Assembly (NCBI GenBank): GCA_051208035.1
Contig: JBPJFZ010000005.1
Location: 186,001-250,000, forward strand
Length of the DNA: 64,000 nt
DNA from: JACKOB01 sp024234575
GTDB taxonomy: Bacteria > Pseudomonadota > Gammaproteobacteria > Pseudomonadales > Oleiphilaceae
Reading direction: 5' to 3'
The notes under the pieces: generated by a model
Databases searched by the model: none
Seen by the model: only the letters and a program-made list of their open reading frames with translations
Told to the model about the DNA's origin: nothing
In this document: in pieces, positions 1 to 8,779 of the stretch
How positions within the stretch are numbered: position 1 is the first letter of the stretch
Layout: every line of letters begins with the position of its first letter
Translations under genes and position numbers: made by a program

Positions 1-267
1 GTCGACAATAAAGCTCGAGCCGCCGAATACGAAATCACAAGAACCATACCCTTGTCACTGATACATCCATCAGGCAAGAAAATCCTGCAAACGACCACCA
101 GTCGCTCCCAGCATTACCGGTACACTGAAGAAAGCGTGCTAGCCAAACAAAGGGAAGCCAAAGACATTGCAGAGCAAATAGATCAACTGCTAGCCTTAGC
201 AATATTTCAGCAACTTAAACCATTTACCGAAGTTCGAATTCAAGAAGCATTAACCGAGTCAAAATAA
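1..267 (+). CDS. lptE: LPS-assembly lipoprotein LptE, C-terminal part
   Basis: This is the 3' end of an open frame that runs in from before the window. The visible 88 residues include RAAEYEI near the start and RYTEESVLAKQREAK in the middle, which match the C-terminal half of LptE. In that family, LptE is an outer-membrane lipoprotein that plugs the LptD barrel and helps deliver lipopolysaccharide to the cell surface. The lipobox and N-terminus lie outside the window. holA follows 31 bp downstream on the same strand, and leuS-lptE-holA is the usual gammaproteobacterial order, which supports the call. Confidence 0.8.
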   Translation, partial: VDNKARAAEYEITRTIPLSLIHPSGKKILQTTTSRSQHYRYTEESVLAKQREAKDIAEQIDQLLALAIFQQLKPFTEVRIQEALTESK

Positions 268-298
268 CCACCTGCAACTCCAGGCTAATAGCTAAATT

Positions 299-1297
299 AT
301 GCGTCTTACCCCAGAAAGAATTACTCAATCGCTCAAAAATGATGGCTTGATGCCCCTGTACGTCATTTCCGGGGATGAACCATTACTGATTCAGGAGGCT
401 TGTGACGCTATAAGACAACAATGTAGAAAGAACAGCTTTGAAGAAAGAGTCGTGTTTGATGTGGACGGTAAGTTTGCCTGGTCGGCATTTTTAGAAGAAA
501 CCAACAGCCTCTCCCTGTTTTCACAAAGAAAAATCATCGAATTAAGATTTAAGGCGGGAAAGCTTGCCAAAGAAGCAGCACAAGCTCTTGAGAGCTACAT
601 CGCTAACACCTCTCCGGACACCATCGTTATCATTCAATCACCCAAGTTAGAAAGGGCAGAATCTGCAAAAAAGTGGTTTAAAGAGGCCGATAAAATTGGT
701 GCCATCGTAACCATCTGGCCAATAGATAGAGAAAAGTTTCCCCAATGGATTGTTAATCGAGCACAAAAGGAAAACCTAAAGATATCCGCAGAAGCGCTTG
801 AGCTTTTAGTAGATAAAACTGAAGGTAATCTACTCGCGGCGACACAAGAAATTCAAAAAATGGCGCTTATCGCGGTCACCAATGAAATCACGCCGGACCT
901 TGTACTGTCTTCCGTGGCCGAAAGCGCGAAGTTTGAAGTTTTTGACTTGGTCAACGTCATGCTGCAAAGAAATACAGTTAAGTCCCTGCATATTTTAAGC
1001 AATCTTTTGGCCGAGGGAGTACAACCGACAATCATACTTTGGGCACTTAGTAGACAGATACGACAACTCTACGATGCAGTAAATTCGCCAGACGCACTGG
1101 CAAGAATTCGCCTGCCCAATAAAACCATGGAGTCCCTGCGAAGATATCTGAGAAAAGTAAATAAAACTGATTTAGACACGCTACTAACCCTCTCACACTC
1201 AACAGACAAAGCCATTAAGGGGGTAATAAAAGCTCACCCCAAAGAACTCCTCTCTCAGCTAGTCACTACTTTTTGTAACCCGGCGCTTAAAATTTAG
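299..1297 (+). CDS. holA: DNA polymerase III subunit delta
   Basis: The 332-residue product matches HolA in length and in its start (LYVISGDEPLLIQEACDAIR). Delta is the clamp-loader subunit that opens the beta sliding clamp. It has an AAA+-like fold without a working ATP site, and a C-terminal collar domain, seen here from about residue 215 (FDLVNVMLQRN and following). It lies 31 bp after lptE on the same strand and is probably co-transcribed with it. No terminator is obvious after its stop before the next gene's promoter. Confidence 0.95.
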   Translation: MRLTPERITQSLKNDGLMPLYVISGDEPLLIQEACDAIRQQCRKNSFEERVVFDVDGKFAWSAFLEETNSLSLFSQRKIIELRFKAGKLAKEAAQALESYIANTSPDTIVIIQSPKLERAESAKKWFKEADKIGAIVTIWPIDREKFPQWIVNRAQKENLKISAEALELLVDKTEGNLLAATQEIQKMALIAVTNEITPDLVLSSVAESAKFEVFDLVNVMLQRNTVKSLHILSNLLAEGVQPTIILWALSRQIRQLYDAVNSPDALARIRLPNKTMESLRRYLRKVNKTDLDTLLTLSHSTDKAIKGVIKAHPKELLSQLVTTFCNPALKI

Positions 1298-1310
1298 TGG
1301 CCAACAGTAT

Positions 1311-1354
1311 TTTGACGTGCGTCAAAGCATGCATAACACATCGATATCTATAGT
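1311..1354 (+). promoter_or_regulatory. FNR/Anr/Dnr-type box with matching -10 element
   Basis: Positions 1311-1326 read TTTGACG-TG-CGTCAAA, a perfect 7-bp inverted repeat that contains TTGAC-N4-GTCAA, the form of CRP/FNR-family boxes. A -10-like TATAGT is at 1349-1354, so transcription would start near 1361. The box centre (1318.5) would then lie about 42 bp upstream, the class II activator position. The next gene starts at 1394. The regulator and the start site are inferred. Confidence 0.5.
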
Positions 1355-1393
1355 GGTAGGTGGATGCCACGCTTAATTCACAAGGATATTGAC

Positions 1394-1657
1394 ATGACTA
1401 CACTGCACGATGAGTTAAAGGTACTATCTGACAATCTAAAACAGCAGAGGGATGAGCTGCATGTTCAGCTTCACCTTGCTAAAGAGGACGTCAAGCAAGA
1501 TTGGGCGGAGCTGGAAGTAAAATGGAACAGCTTTCTTAGAAAATTACAGGAAATCGGGAAAGAAGCTGAAGCAGCATCAAAGGACATACTCGCCGCTACA
1601 AAAGATTTGGGCCATCATATAAAAGATGGATATGATCGAATTAAAAGCAAACTCTAA
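1394..1657 (+). CDS. small coiled-coil stress-type protein
   Basis: This encodes 87 residues that are almost entirely charged helix, with heptad-like spacing throughout (DELKVLSDNLKQQRDELHVQ and onward) and no membrane segment or signal peptide. The start at 1394 is chosen over an in-frame ATG at 1364 because AAGGA (1382-1386) lies 7 nt before it. Composition resembles the small coiled-coil 'sll1863-type' stress proteins, but I cannot confirm homology by eye. It stands alone behind an FNR-type box, which suggests induction under low oxygen or nitrosative conditions. The function is unknown. Confidence 0.65.
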   Translation: MTTLHDELKVLSDNLKQQRDELHVQLHLAKEDVKQDWAELEVKWNSFLRKLQEIGKEAEAASKDILAATKDLGHHIKDGYDRIKSKL

Positions 1658-2104
1658 TCATCTAACAAATATACCTGACCTTTGACTTGCACCTATTCCA
1701 CCTGTAACGAGAAGGTCAGGTAAGAACAAACCTACCTCCGCTTATACATCCAGATAAAATAGGCACACTATACTCAATAGCCATTTCAGTGAACACATGT
1801 TACACTTTCTGCGCAATTTTTTACTACCCAACCTAAGCGGGCTAAGAGAAGAAAAATAAACAAAAAGGAAAACTAAAGCCGATATACAAAAATTAACCAA
1901 TTCAGCCGCAATAACAAACAAAAATACGCCAAAGAATAACCAAATGCGGACATTAATAATCTACTATTAAATATAGAAAGGTTTTTAATGTAAAACTGCA
2001 CACAAAATGGCAAAGGTAAATACAAGCGCGAAACATTAGAATGGGCACACTATTACAACAATATAACGCCAGTAATTACCTCACTCAGTCGAAAGATAGA
2101 TGCT
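1658..2104. other. intergenic region, AT-rich
   Basis: No convincing gene. It holds an 11-bp inverted repeat, TACCTGACCTT (1672-1682) and AAGGTCAGGTA (1712-1722), with a 29-nt loop and no T-run, so it is not a standard terminator. A 20-codon frame starts at 1797 (MLHFLRNFLLPN...) but has no clear ribosome site. From about 1855 to 2060 the sequence is strongly AT-rich and probably contains the promoter of the next gene. Confidence 0.5.
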
Positions 2105-2740
2105 ATGAAAAATACATTATTCCTCACCACCATACTAAGTAGTTTAGTTGTTTCATCCTCCGTAACCGGAGCAGATATTTCCGATCCGAAAGCTTATATA
2201 AAAGAACATTTTTGGGGCAATTTATACAAAGACGGCGGAATTACTTTTTATTGCAAAGAGCCCTTTAAAGGAAAGAGCATTCTAATTGACGAAGCCTACA
2301 TATACTCTGATGGCTGGATACGGGATGAACTGAACTGCGGCAGTCCGAGGCAGTGCAGACAAAATAGCGAAGACTATCGCAAGATGGTTACAGACATGCA
2401 CAACATATACCCTGCGGAATCACGATTCGAACTTAAGCGAAAAAATGCAAAATTTGAGTTCATTGGGGATGAAGTTGCGGCAGGTGATTGCGGGGTAAAA
2501 CGCTCATTTAACATTATCGAACCTGCAGATGATATAAAAGGTGACGTTGCTCGGGCTATTTTCTATATGCACAAAACCTATAATCTTCCAATTGTTGGTT
2601 CTACGGGGCAACTGAAGCGATGGCATATCAATGACCCAGTCAGCCCAGAAGAAGCGGAAAGAAATAGAAAGATCTCAGAAATACAAGGCAATGGTAATGT
2701 GTTTATTACCAATCCGGATGAAGCAAACAACCTCCAATAG
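2105..2740 (+). CDS. secreted endonuclease I family protein
   Basis: The 211-residue product begins with a typical signal peptide (about residues 1-23, ending SSVTGA), so it acts in the periplasm or outside the cell. The mature part carries the endonuclease I (EndA/Vvn) pattern: TDMHNIYPA with the candidate catalytic His at residue 99, GDVARAIFYM in the middle, and DPVSPEEAERN...QGNGNVFI near the end. Family members are metal-dependent, non-specific nucleases used for nutrient DNA or biofilm DNA degradation. Several cysteines (50, 78, 84) could form disulfides. The ribosome site is weak. Confidence 0.85.
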   Translation: MKNTLFLTTILSSLVVSSSVTGADISDPKAYIKEHFWGNLYKDGGITFYCKEPFKGKSILIDEAYIYSDGWIRDELNCGSPRQCRQNSEDYRKMVTDMHNIYPAESRFELKRKNAKFEFIGDEVAAGDCGVKRSFNIIEPADDIKGDVARAIFYMHKTYNLPIVGSTGQLKRWHINDPVSPEEAERNRKISEIQGNGNVFITNPDEANNLQ

Positions 2741-2743
2741 CCG

Positions 2744-2771
2744 AAAAAAAACCGCCCTCGTGAGGCGGTTT
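2744..2771 (-). terminator. Rho-independent terminator of the acyl-CoA dehydrogenase gene
   Basis: AAACCGCC (2749-2756) pairs with GGCGGTTT (2764-2771). Read on the minus strand the stem is followed by a run of eight T (2751-2744), so it ends the transcript of the gene that stops at 2843. It may also serve the plus-strand endonuclease gene, which stops at 2740, but the plus-strand T-run is short. Confidence 0.8.
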
Positions 2772-2842
2772 CATCGTCCATAAGCACTGGTGTGCACCTG
2801 TGAACTACATTGACCCGACTCAAGGAAATCGGGTCAAATTCT

Positions 2843-4633
2843 TTAAAAGCAGGCTTCGTCTAAAGACATCATATCAGCACTGCCACTCTTAATTGATTCA
2901 CTCAATGAAACGGTTTTCGGTAGCAAACGATTAAAGAAGAACTTCGCTGTTTTAATCTTCGCATCATAAAAGCCAGAGCTATCACCAGCAACTTTCTCTG
3001 CAGCAACCTTCGCCATGCGAGCCCATACATAGGCATAGCATGTCAAACCGAAAAGCTCTAGATAGTCAACTGATGCCGCCCCTATAGCGTGTGGATCAGA
3101 TGCTGCCGCCTTAATGACTGACTCAGTGACATCCGATAATCTTTCGATCGTCGCAGCAAGTGATTCGAGATAAGGTTTGATCGCAGAATTATCACTATTT
3201 GCTTCGATAAAATCTGACACTTCTTTAACAAATAATTCGTAAAGTTTGCCATTATTCGCAACGATTTTTCGGCCCATCAAATCAAGTGCCTGGATACCGT
3301 TAGTGCCTTCGTATATCTGGGTAATACGCGTATCTCGAACTAATTGCTCTTGACCCCATTCACGAATAAAGCCATGACCACCAAAAACTTGCTGACCAGC
3401 AACACAACTATCTAAAGCACGGTCGGTCATATATGCTTTAGCGATGGGAGTCAGCAAGGCAACCATTGCATCTGCCTGTGCCTTCTCTTCCGCATTATCA
3501 GAAAATTTGGCGCGATCCAGATAAGAAGCTACATAAGTAGAAAACGCACGACTTCCCTCAGTGTAGGCCCGCATTGTCATTAACATACGGCGCACATCAG
3601 GATGAACAATTATCGGGTCAGCCTCTTTCGACGGCGCAACAACACCGGCAGGCGATCTTCCCTGAATGCGATCTTTCGCATATTCCACGGCATTCTGATA
3701 AGAGCGTTCTGCGGCAGCAAACCCCTGCACGCCAACGCTGAGTCTTTCGTAATTCATCATGGTAAACATGGCGGCCAAACCTTTGTTGACTTCACCTACC
3801 AACCAACCTTGTGCACCGTCATAATTCATCACGCAGGTTGCTGAGGCTTTAATCCCCATTTTATGCTCTATTGAGCCGCAAGTTACCTTATTGTTTTCAC
3901 CAACAACATTGTTCTCGTCTACACAATTGCGTGGCACCAGGAACAAAGAAATTCCGCGTGACCCCGCAGGGGCACCTGGTAATTTAGCCAACACAAGATG
4001 AATGATGTTTTCACTCAAATCCTGCTCGCCGCCAGTAATAAATATTTTCGTTCCGGTAATAGAGTAGCTGCCATCGCCATTTTCCACAGCTTTGGTTCTA
4101 ATCATGCCAAGGTCAGTACCTGAGTGAGGCTCAGTTAAGTCCATTGCACCACTCCACTCACCCGAATACATCTTAGGCAAATACTTTTGTTTTAACTCTT
4201 CCGATGCGTGTGCATCGATTGCCAAACAAGCACCAGAGGTCAAACAAATGTATAGGCCAAAAGAGATATCTGAAGAATAAAGCATTTCTTCAAACTGGGC
4301 CGCTAACATTTTCGGCATTCCCATGCCTTCATAATTTGCATTACCGCTTAAGCCACACCAGCCGCCTTCAATAAACGTTTTATAGGCTTCTTTGTATCCT
4401 TTAGGGGTTTTTACGCCCGCACTGTGCCAGGAACATCCCTCTTCATCACCATTACGACTCAAGGGCGCAATCAATGACGCAGTGATTTTTCCAGCCTCCT
4501 CCAAAATAGCTTCCGCTGTTTCGGGGTCAACCGTATCTCTGGTTCCAGCTAATGATGCCCAAAGCTTGTTCGCCTCAAAAACCTCATTAAGAACAAAGCG
4601 CATATCGCGCAATGGCGCCTGATACTCAGCCAT
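2843..4633 (-). CDS. acyl-CoA dehydrogenase, long (about 600-residue) type
   Basis: This 596-residue flavoenzyme catalyses the first step of fatty-acid beta-oxidation, acyl-CoA to trans-2-enoyl-CoA. Visible motifs are the FAD/substrate segment DLTEPHSGTDLGMIRTKA followed by YSITGTKIFITGGEQD (about 165-205), and IYEGTNGIQALDLMGRK near 440, whose Glu is the expected catalytic base. The extra C-terminal domain (about 470-596) matches the 600-residue class found in pseudomonads, some of which act on long-chain acyl-CoA. It is paralogous to the next gene but separated from it by a terminator, so the two are not one operon. Chain-length preference cannot be read from sequence. Confidence 0.93.
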   Translation of the reverse strand: MAEYQAPLRDMRFVLNEVFEANKLWASLAGTRDTVDPETAEAILEEAGKITASLIAPLSRNGDEEGCSWHSAGVKTPKGYKEAYKTFIEGGWCGLSGNANYEGMGMPKMLAAQFEEMLYSSDISFGLYICLTSGACLAIDAHASEELKQKYLPKMYSGEWSGAMDLTEPHSGTDLGMIRTKAVENGDGSYSITGTKIFITGGEQDLSENIIHLVLAKLPGAPAGSRGISLFLVPRNCVDENNVVGENNKVTCGSIEHKMGIKASATCVMNYDGAQGWLVGEVNKGLAAMFTMMNYERLSVGVQGFAAAERSYQNAVEYAKDRIQGRSPAGVVAPSKEADPIIVHPDVRRMLMTMRAYTEGSRAFSTYVASYLDRAKFSDNAEEKAQADAMVALLTPIAKAYMTDRALDSCVAGQQVFGGHGFIREWGQEQLVRDTRITQIYEGTNGIQALDLMGRKIVANNGKLYELFVKEVSDFIEANSDNSAIKPYLESLAATIERLSDVTESVIKAAASDPHAIGAASVDYLELFGLTCYAYVWARMAKVAAEKVAGDSSGFYDAKIKTAKFFFNRLLPKTVSLSESIKSGSADMMSLDEACF

Positions 4634-4840
4634 TTACGTTTCCTCTGTTGTGACTGTGTTTACGGTATGGATATACCACTCTCTGACTACGCACACGCGC
4701 CTTTCTTGACGGTAGTTTATCGATCAAAGCCGCGCGGGACGGTATTTTAACCGATTTCTATGAGAGTTCCCATTAAGAAAACCCAACATTTATAGAAAAC
4801 TCGCATCCTCCACGAAACAACTGCCGTCAAGACTGAAATA

Positions 4841-4866
4841 AAAAAACCCGCCTAAGCGGGTTTTTT
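4841..4866. terminator. bidirectional Rho-independent terminator
   Basis: CCCGC (4847-4851) pairs with GCGGG (4856-4860) around the loop CTAA, flanked by six A and six T, giving an 11-bp stem. It lies 17 nt after the stop of the minus-strand gene ending at 4883 and separates it from the paralogue downstream. Confidence 0.92.
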
Positions 4867-4882
4867 GTCTAGCAAGGGCAGA

Positions 4883-6691
4883 CTAGAAGATAAAGTTAGC
4901 TTCGTCCATTGCCATGACTGAATCAGAACCAGCTACCATCATTGCTGCATGCGCTTTAGTTCTTGGCAAAATACGCTTGAAGTAAAACTGAGCTGTTTGT
5001 ACCTTAGCAGTATAAAAACCAGTCTCGGTAGTACCAGTCGCAAGCTTCTGCTGTGCCAGCAAGGCCATACGAGCCCAGAAGTAGGCCATAGAGACATAAC
5101 CAGAGTACATCAGGTAATCAACCGACGCCGAACCAACTTCGTCGCGATCCTTCATAGCAGCCATACCGATCTTCATCGTCAGGTCGCCCCACTCTTTGTT
5201 CAGCTCCAGCAAGGGCTCAACAAACTGTTTCATTTCTTCGTTACCTTCGTTTTCTTTACAGAAAACATGAACCAGCTTAGTAAACTGCTTTAACGAAGCG
5301 CCCTGAGTCATAAGAACCTTTCGGCCCAACAAGTCTAGCGCCTGAATACCAGTGGTTCCTTCATACATCAGAGCAATACGCGTATCACGTACGATCTGCT
5401 CCATCCCCCACTCGGAAATGAAGCCATGACCACCGAACACCTGCATACCGTGGTTAGCTGCCTCATAACCCACTTCAGTAATAAAGGCTTTCAAGATGGG
5501 TGTCAGGAAGCCCAGCATATCATCAGAGGTCTTTCTCTGCTCTTCAGATTCTGCGTGATGCACTAAATCAGCATGCTGCGCAGCAAAATAACACATTGCA
5601 CGAGCACCCTCTGCAATTGCTTTTTGTGTCAGCAACATGCGACGCACATCAGGATGAACGATGATCGGATCAGCTGGGCCATCTGGGTTTTTAACACCAG
5701 TTAAGGAGCGCATTGCCAAGCGGTCTTTAGCATAAACAAGAGAGCCCTGGAACGAACCTTCAGCAGCACCTAAACCTTGCAACGCAGTACCAATTCGAGC
5801 GGTATTCATAAAGGTAAACATGCAGTTCAGACCTTTGTTTTCTGGCCCGATCAACCAACCTTTCGCACCATCAAAGTTCATAACGCAGGTGGAGTTACCA
5901 TGAATACCCATTTTATGCTCAAGTGAGCCACAAGAAACTGAGTTATTGGCACCGACTGAACCATCGTCATTCAATGAATTTCTAGGTACGATAAACAGAG
6001 AAATACCTTTGGTGCCTTGTGGTGCATCTGGAAGACGCGCCAGCACGATATGAACAATATTGTCCACCATATCGTGATCACCGGCAGAGATGAATATCTT
6101 GGTGCCGGTAATGCTGTAAGAACCATCTGCATTAGGCTCTGCTTTTGTGCGCAGTGTACCCAAATCTGATCCACAATGTGGCTCTGTCAGACACATAGTG
6201 CCGGTCCACTCACCAGAAACCAGCTTGGTAAGGTAAGTTTCTTTTTGCTCTGGCGTGCCGTATTCGTGAATAGTATTCACAGCACCGTGACTCAATCCTG
6301 GATACATACCCCAAGACCAGTTTGCGGTACCTACCATTTCACTCATTACAATATTAAGAGACTCTGGCAACCCCTGGCCACCATAGTTTACATCTGCACT
6401 TAGCGTTGGCCAGCCGCCTTCAACGAACTGCTGATATGCTTCTTTAAAGCCAGTTGGAGTCTTTACTACACCATCTGCGCCAAGAGTACAGCCTTCTTCG
6501 TCACCAACCTTATTCAGAGGCGCAATAACTTCTTCACAGAACTTACCGCCTTCAGCAATGAGCATATCAACCATATCCGGAGTTGCATCAGCACCGGCAG
6601 GGAAACTGGCATAGTGCTTCTCACTTTCCAGCAGTTCTTTCATTACAAAGCTAATTTCACGAAGGGGAGCTTTATATTCTGGCATACTCAA
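4883..6691 (-). CDS. acyl-CoA dehydrogenase, long (about 600-residue) type
   Basis: The 602-residue product is a second acyl-CoA dehydrogenase with the same domain order as its neighbour: N-terminal helical domain, FAD segment CLTEPHCGSDLGTLRTKA with YSITGTKIFISAGDHD, catalytic-base motif MYEGTTGIQALDLLGRK near 441, and an extra C-terminal domain. It has its own promoter region of 541 bp, which contains two PsrA-like fatty-acid operators, and its own terminator. This suggests regulation by long-chain acyl-CoA. The tandem pair probably arose by duplication, and the two may differ in chain-length range. Confidence 0.93.
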   Translation of the reverse strand: MSMPEYKAPLREISFVMKELLESEKHYASFPAGADATPDMVDMLIAEGGKFCEEVIAPLNKVGDEEGCTLGADGVVKTPTGFKEAYQQFVEGGWPTLSADVNYGGQGLPESLNIVMSEMVGTANWSWGMYPGLSHGAVNTIHEYGTPEQKETYLTKLVSGEWTGTMCLTEPHCGSDLGTLRTKAEPNADGSYSITGTKIFISAGDHDMVDNIVHIVLARLPDAPQGTKGISLFIVPRNSLNDDGSVGANNSVSCGSLEHKMGIHGNSTCVMNFDGAKGWLIGPENKGLNCMFTFMNTARIGTALQGLGAAEGSFQGSLVYAKDRLAMRSLTGVKNPDGPADPIIVHPDVRRMLLTQKAIAEGARAMCYFAAQHADLVHHAESEEQRKTSDDMLGFLTPILKAFITEVGYEAANHGMQVFGGHGFISEWGMEQIVRDTRIALMYEGTTGIQALDLLGRKVLMTQGASLKQFTKLVHVFCKENEGNEEMKQFVEPLLELNKEWGDLTMKIGMAAMKDRDEVGSASVDYLMYSGYVSMAYFWARMALLAQQKLATGTTETGFYTAKVQTAQFYFKRILPRTKAHAAMMVAGSDSVMAMDEANFIF

Positions 6692-7232
6692 TTTACCTCG
6701 AATTTATCTGGGTTATGCGACTAACTACACAAGCGGCTTTGCAACATCCTGTTTCGCTGAACCAAATTAACTGATTAATAAACCATTTGTGTTGTCGGCT
6801 TTTGCACAACGTTTCTTAAAACACTGAATAAAGGGCCGTTGGTGAATATACCGACAACCCTTTGACCAAATTGAACGCGACTCTAAAAACCTCGTATTTA
6901 CATGAGCAACCATGCAAATATCAAACAACTGTTTGAAACATACGTTTGCTTCAACAAATTGTCAAGATCGATTCATTCAATTACCGGAAACACGTCTCAA
7001 TTTTAGAGCTAATACTTTAAACAAAAGAAGACAAACGTGTCATTATTTTCTACGTTGTTTCAATTAGTTAGTTGATATTAGCGCATACCAGGCGGAACGG
7101 TTTGATTAAGGCCAATTTATAAAGAAAAAAATGTAAAATTTAGTTCCGCCCCAACTTTGGAAGCGCGCCTAAAGTCAAATATCGAGGGACTAAATACATG
7201 AATTGTACTATTTAAAGGAAACAGAACCGTCG
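6692..7232. other. 541-bp regulatory gap upstream of the acyl-CoA dehydrogenase
   Basis: No gene is supported. Its only clear features are the two PsrA-like palindromes at 6922-6948. The rest is AT-rich, with no long repeat. The side near 7232 is also the downstream flank of the SprA-like gene, and no standard terminator is visible there. Confidence 0.5.
6922..6948. promoter_or_regulatory. two adjacent PsrA-like operators
   Basis: CAAAC-AACT-GTTTG (6922-6935) and GAAAC-ATAC-GTTTG (6935-6948) share one base and sit 13 bp apart. Both fit the PsrA consensus as I know it, (G/C)AAAC-N2-4-GTTT(G/C). PsrA is a TetR-type repressor released by long-chain fatty acids in pseudomonads. The sites lie about 230 bp upstream of the acyl-CoA dehydrogenase start at 6691. 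Binding is inferred. Confidence 0.6.
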
Positions 7233-8228
7233 TTAAACAACTTCATCAAGGTTGATTTCGGGCACCAACCCCTCATCAAGCCTACGCCCGAGCTCTAAAA
7301 AGTTTTTGTAGGTTTGTATCTCTGCTGATGCATCATTTGATGATTCTTTTACCTCTTGTCGGGCAACTCGCGCCTCTTCTTGCTGCCGAGCCTGCGCCAC
7401 CCTCGCGTCTTCACGCTCTTGCACAAGAGCCTGCTGCGCTGACAGAATCATGCGGGTTGCCGCCGCCGCTACTGCCCTGTCTTGAGATGAAGGCTCCGCT
7501 GGTGCCAAAGCGGCCGCTCTCACAGTCTGCATTTTTTCTATGGTCGCCTGAGGATTTCCAGGAACCTCACTAACACTGATATCAACCTCTCCACCTACAG
7601 CATATTGCTGACCATTGGGTCCTGACTGATAAGTATAACTGATTGCACCAGCATACTGCCCTCCCACTCCTTTATGCTGCGCCTCATGCTGCCTGACTTC
7701 ACGATCTCGTGTCTGCAACTCACGAATTATTTCCGCTTCTTGAGCTTGCGCCGCACTGTCGGCATTCACATCAGTTCTGGATGCACCTCCCTGGTTATCA
7801 CCGCTACTTTCACTAGCGGGTACAGAGGGCTGATTGCTTTCGTTTTCGGCAACTGGCGCACCAGTAACAGGCCGTTGCGTGACATCAGCTCGCACATCGG
7901 AACCATCGCTGGATGGATTATTTGGCACATCCGAGTCACTCCCTGCATCGGAAGTTACCGAAGGTACCGGAGCTTGATCAGAAGGTTCATTTCTGGCGAC
8001 CACAGCAGGCGCCACAATGACTGGTTGGGCAGAAGCGGAATTGCCAAAAGAATACACAGGTGAAGGACTGGCAGGTAGATTAATTGCGACACTTACAGAT
8101 GGCGCTGATTGAACTGGCTTGAATGTCGAGGCAAGATTAACCTTGTCTGTTTCGGGCGAAACAGGCTGAGCGGGCAGCGCAAACGGCGCGATAGTATTCG
8201 CCATCGACGACGAGCCGGAGGTAATCAT
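7233..8228 (-). CDS. SprA-related putative metalloprotease
   Basis: This 331-residue protein has a low-complexity Ser/Pro/Ala/Val-rich N-terminal half (about 1-160) and a conserved C-terminal half. The conserved part reads REVRQHEAQHKGVGG, then ISYTYQSGPNGQQYAVGGEVDIS, then KMQTVRAAALAPAEPSSQDR, which matches the SprA-related family (putative metalloproteases). HEAQH at 181-185 is the HExxH zinc-site form. No signal peptide or membrane segment is seen. Its substrate is unknown. It precedes a small flagellar-rod-like gene's downstream end on the same strand (88 bp apart), so the two may be co-transcribed with the small gene first. Confidence 0.8.
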   Translation of the reverse strand: MITSGSSSMANTIAPFALPAQPVSPETDKVNLASTFKPVQSAPSVSVAINLPASPSPVYSFGNSASAQPVIVAPAVVARNEPSDQAPVPSVTSDAGSDSDVPNNPSSDGSDVRADVTQRPVTGAPVAENESNQPSVPASESSGDNQGGASRTDVNADSAAQAQEAEIIRELQTRDREVRQHEAQHKGVGGQYAGAISYTYQSGPNGQQYAVGGEVDISVSEVPGNPQATIEKMQTVRAAALAPAEPSSQDRAVAAAATRMILSAQQALVQEREDARVAQARQQEEARVARQEVKESSNDASAEIQTYKNFLELGRRLDEGLVPEINLDEVV

Positions 8229-8316
8229 ATCAACCTCTGACTAACCAAATTCCTTCTTCGTATGTTCATCACCTGTACGCCTGTCAACCAATAAAAAATT
8301 CCAAACCTGACCAACC

Positions 8317-8556
8317 TCAAGCGGTTGTATCAAGCAAGGTTCCTAATAGTGAATCCGCTGTTTTAATAACTTTTGCCGATGCCTGTGCCGAGCGCTCATA
8401 CAATTTGAGATCAACGATGTCTTCGGCGAGCTCACTTGCGGGGCGTACCGTATCAGAAGTCGCAGTTTGCGCAATTCGGTCTGCAGCAACCTGCATTCCT
8501 CTCACACTTGACTGAACACCCTGCACTCCGGTATGTAGCAATGAATTGATCGCCAT
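8317..8556 (-). CDS. small flagellar rod/hook C-terminal-like protein
   Basis: A 79-residue protein whose C-terminal half (DIVDLKLYERSAQASAKVIKTADSLLGTLLD) looks like the C-terminal helix of flagellar rod and hook proteins such as FlgC or FlgG, where this helix packs against the matching N-terminal helix. The N-terminal part (INSLLHTGVQGVQSSVRGMQVAADRIAQ) also resembles the N-terminal helix of such proteins, but the whole middle domain is absent. No other flagellar structural gene lies nearby, though motAB are about 33 kb away. The role is unknown. Confidence 0.6.
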   Translation of the reverse strand: MAINSLLHTGVQGVQSSVRGMQVAADRIAQTATSDTVRPASELAEDIVDLKLYERSAQASAKVIKTADSLLGTLLDTTA

Positions 8557-8684
8557 ACGAGCCCCTTATTAGAAATATGAAAAACACAAGTCCTCATGCT
8601 TATTTCAACACACAACTGTATATTTTTCAACCAACCCTATATTGAGACTTGTTTCCATTCGTAGCCGTTTTGTAACTTGTGCGG

Positions 8685-8779
8685 TGGTGCTTAACCACAC
8701 ACCCACTAAGGGATCTGTCAGTCACTCCTATAAGCATGCGCTACTCAAAATAAAAACCATTCCTGTTGGTTAAGCACCA
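8685..8779. repeat. 12-bp inverted repeat next to the bioD stop codon
   Basis: TGGTGCTTAACC (8685-8696) and GGTTAAGCACCA (8768-8779) are perfect complements separated by 71 bp. The right arm ends directly at the bioD stop codon. There is no T-run beside either arm, so it is not a simple terminator. It could be a structured 3' end of the bio transcript or a remnant of a small inverted-repeat element. Confidence 0.5.
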
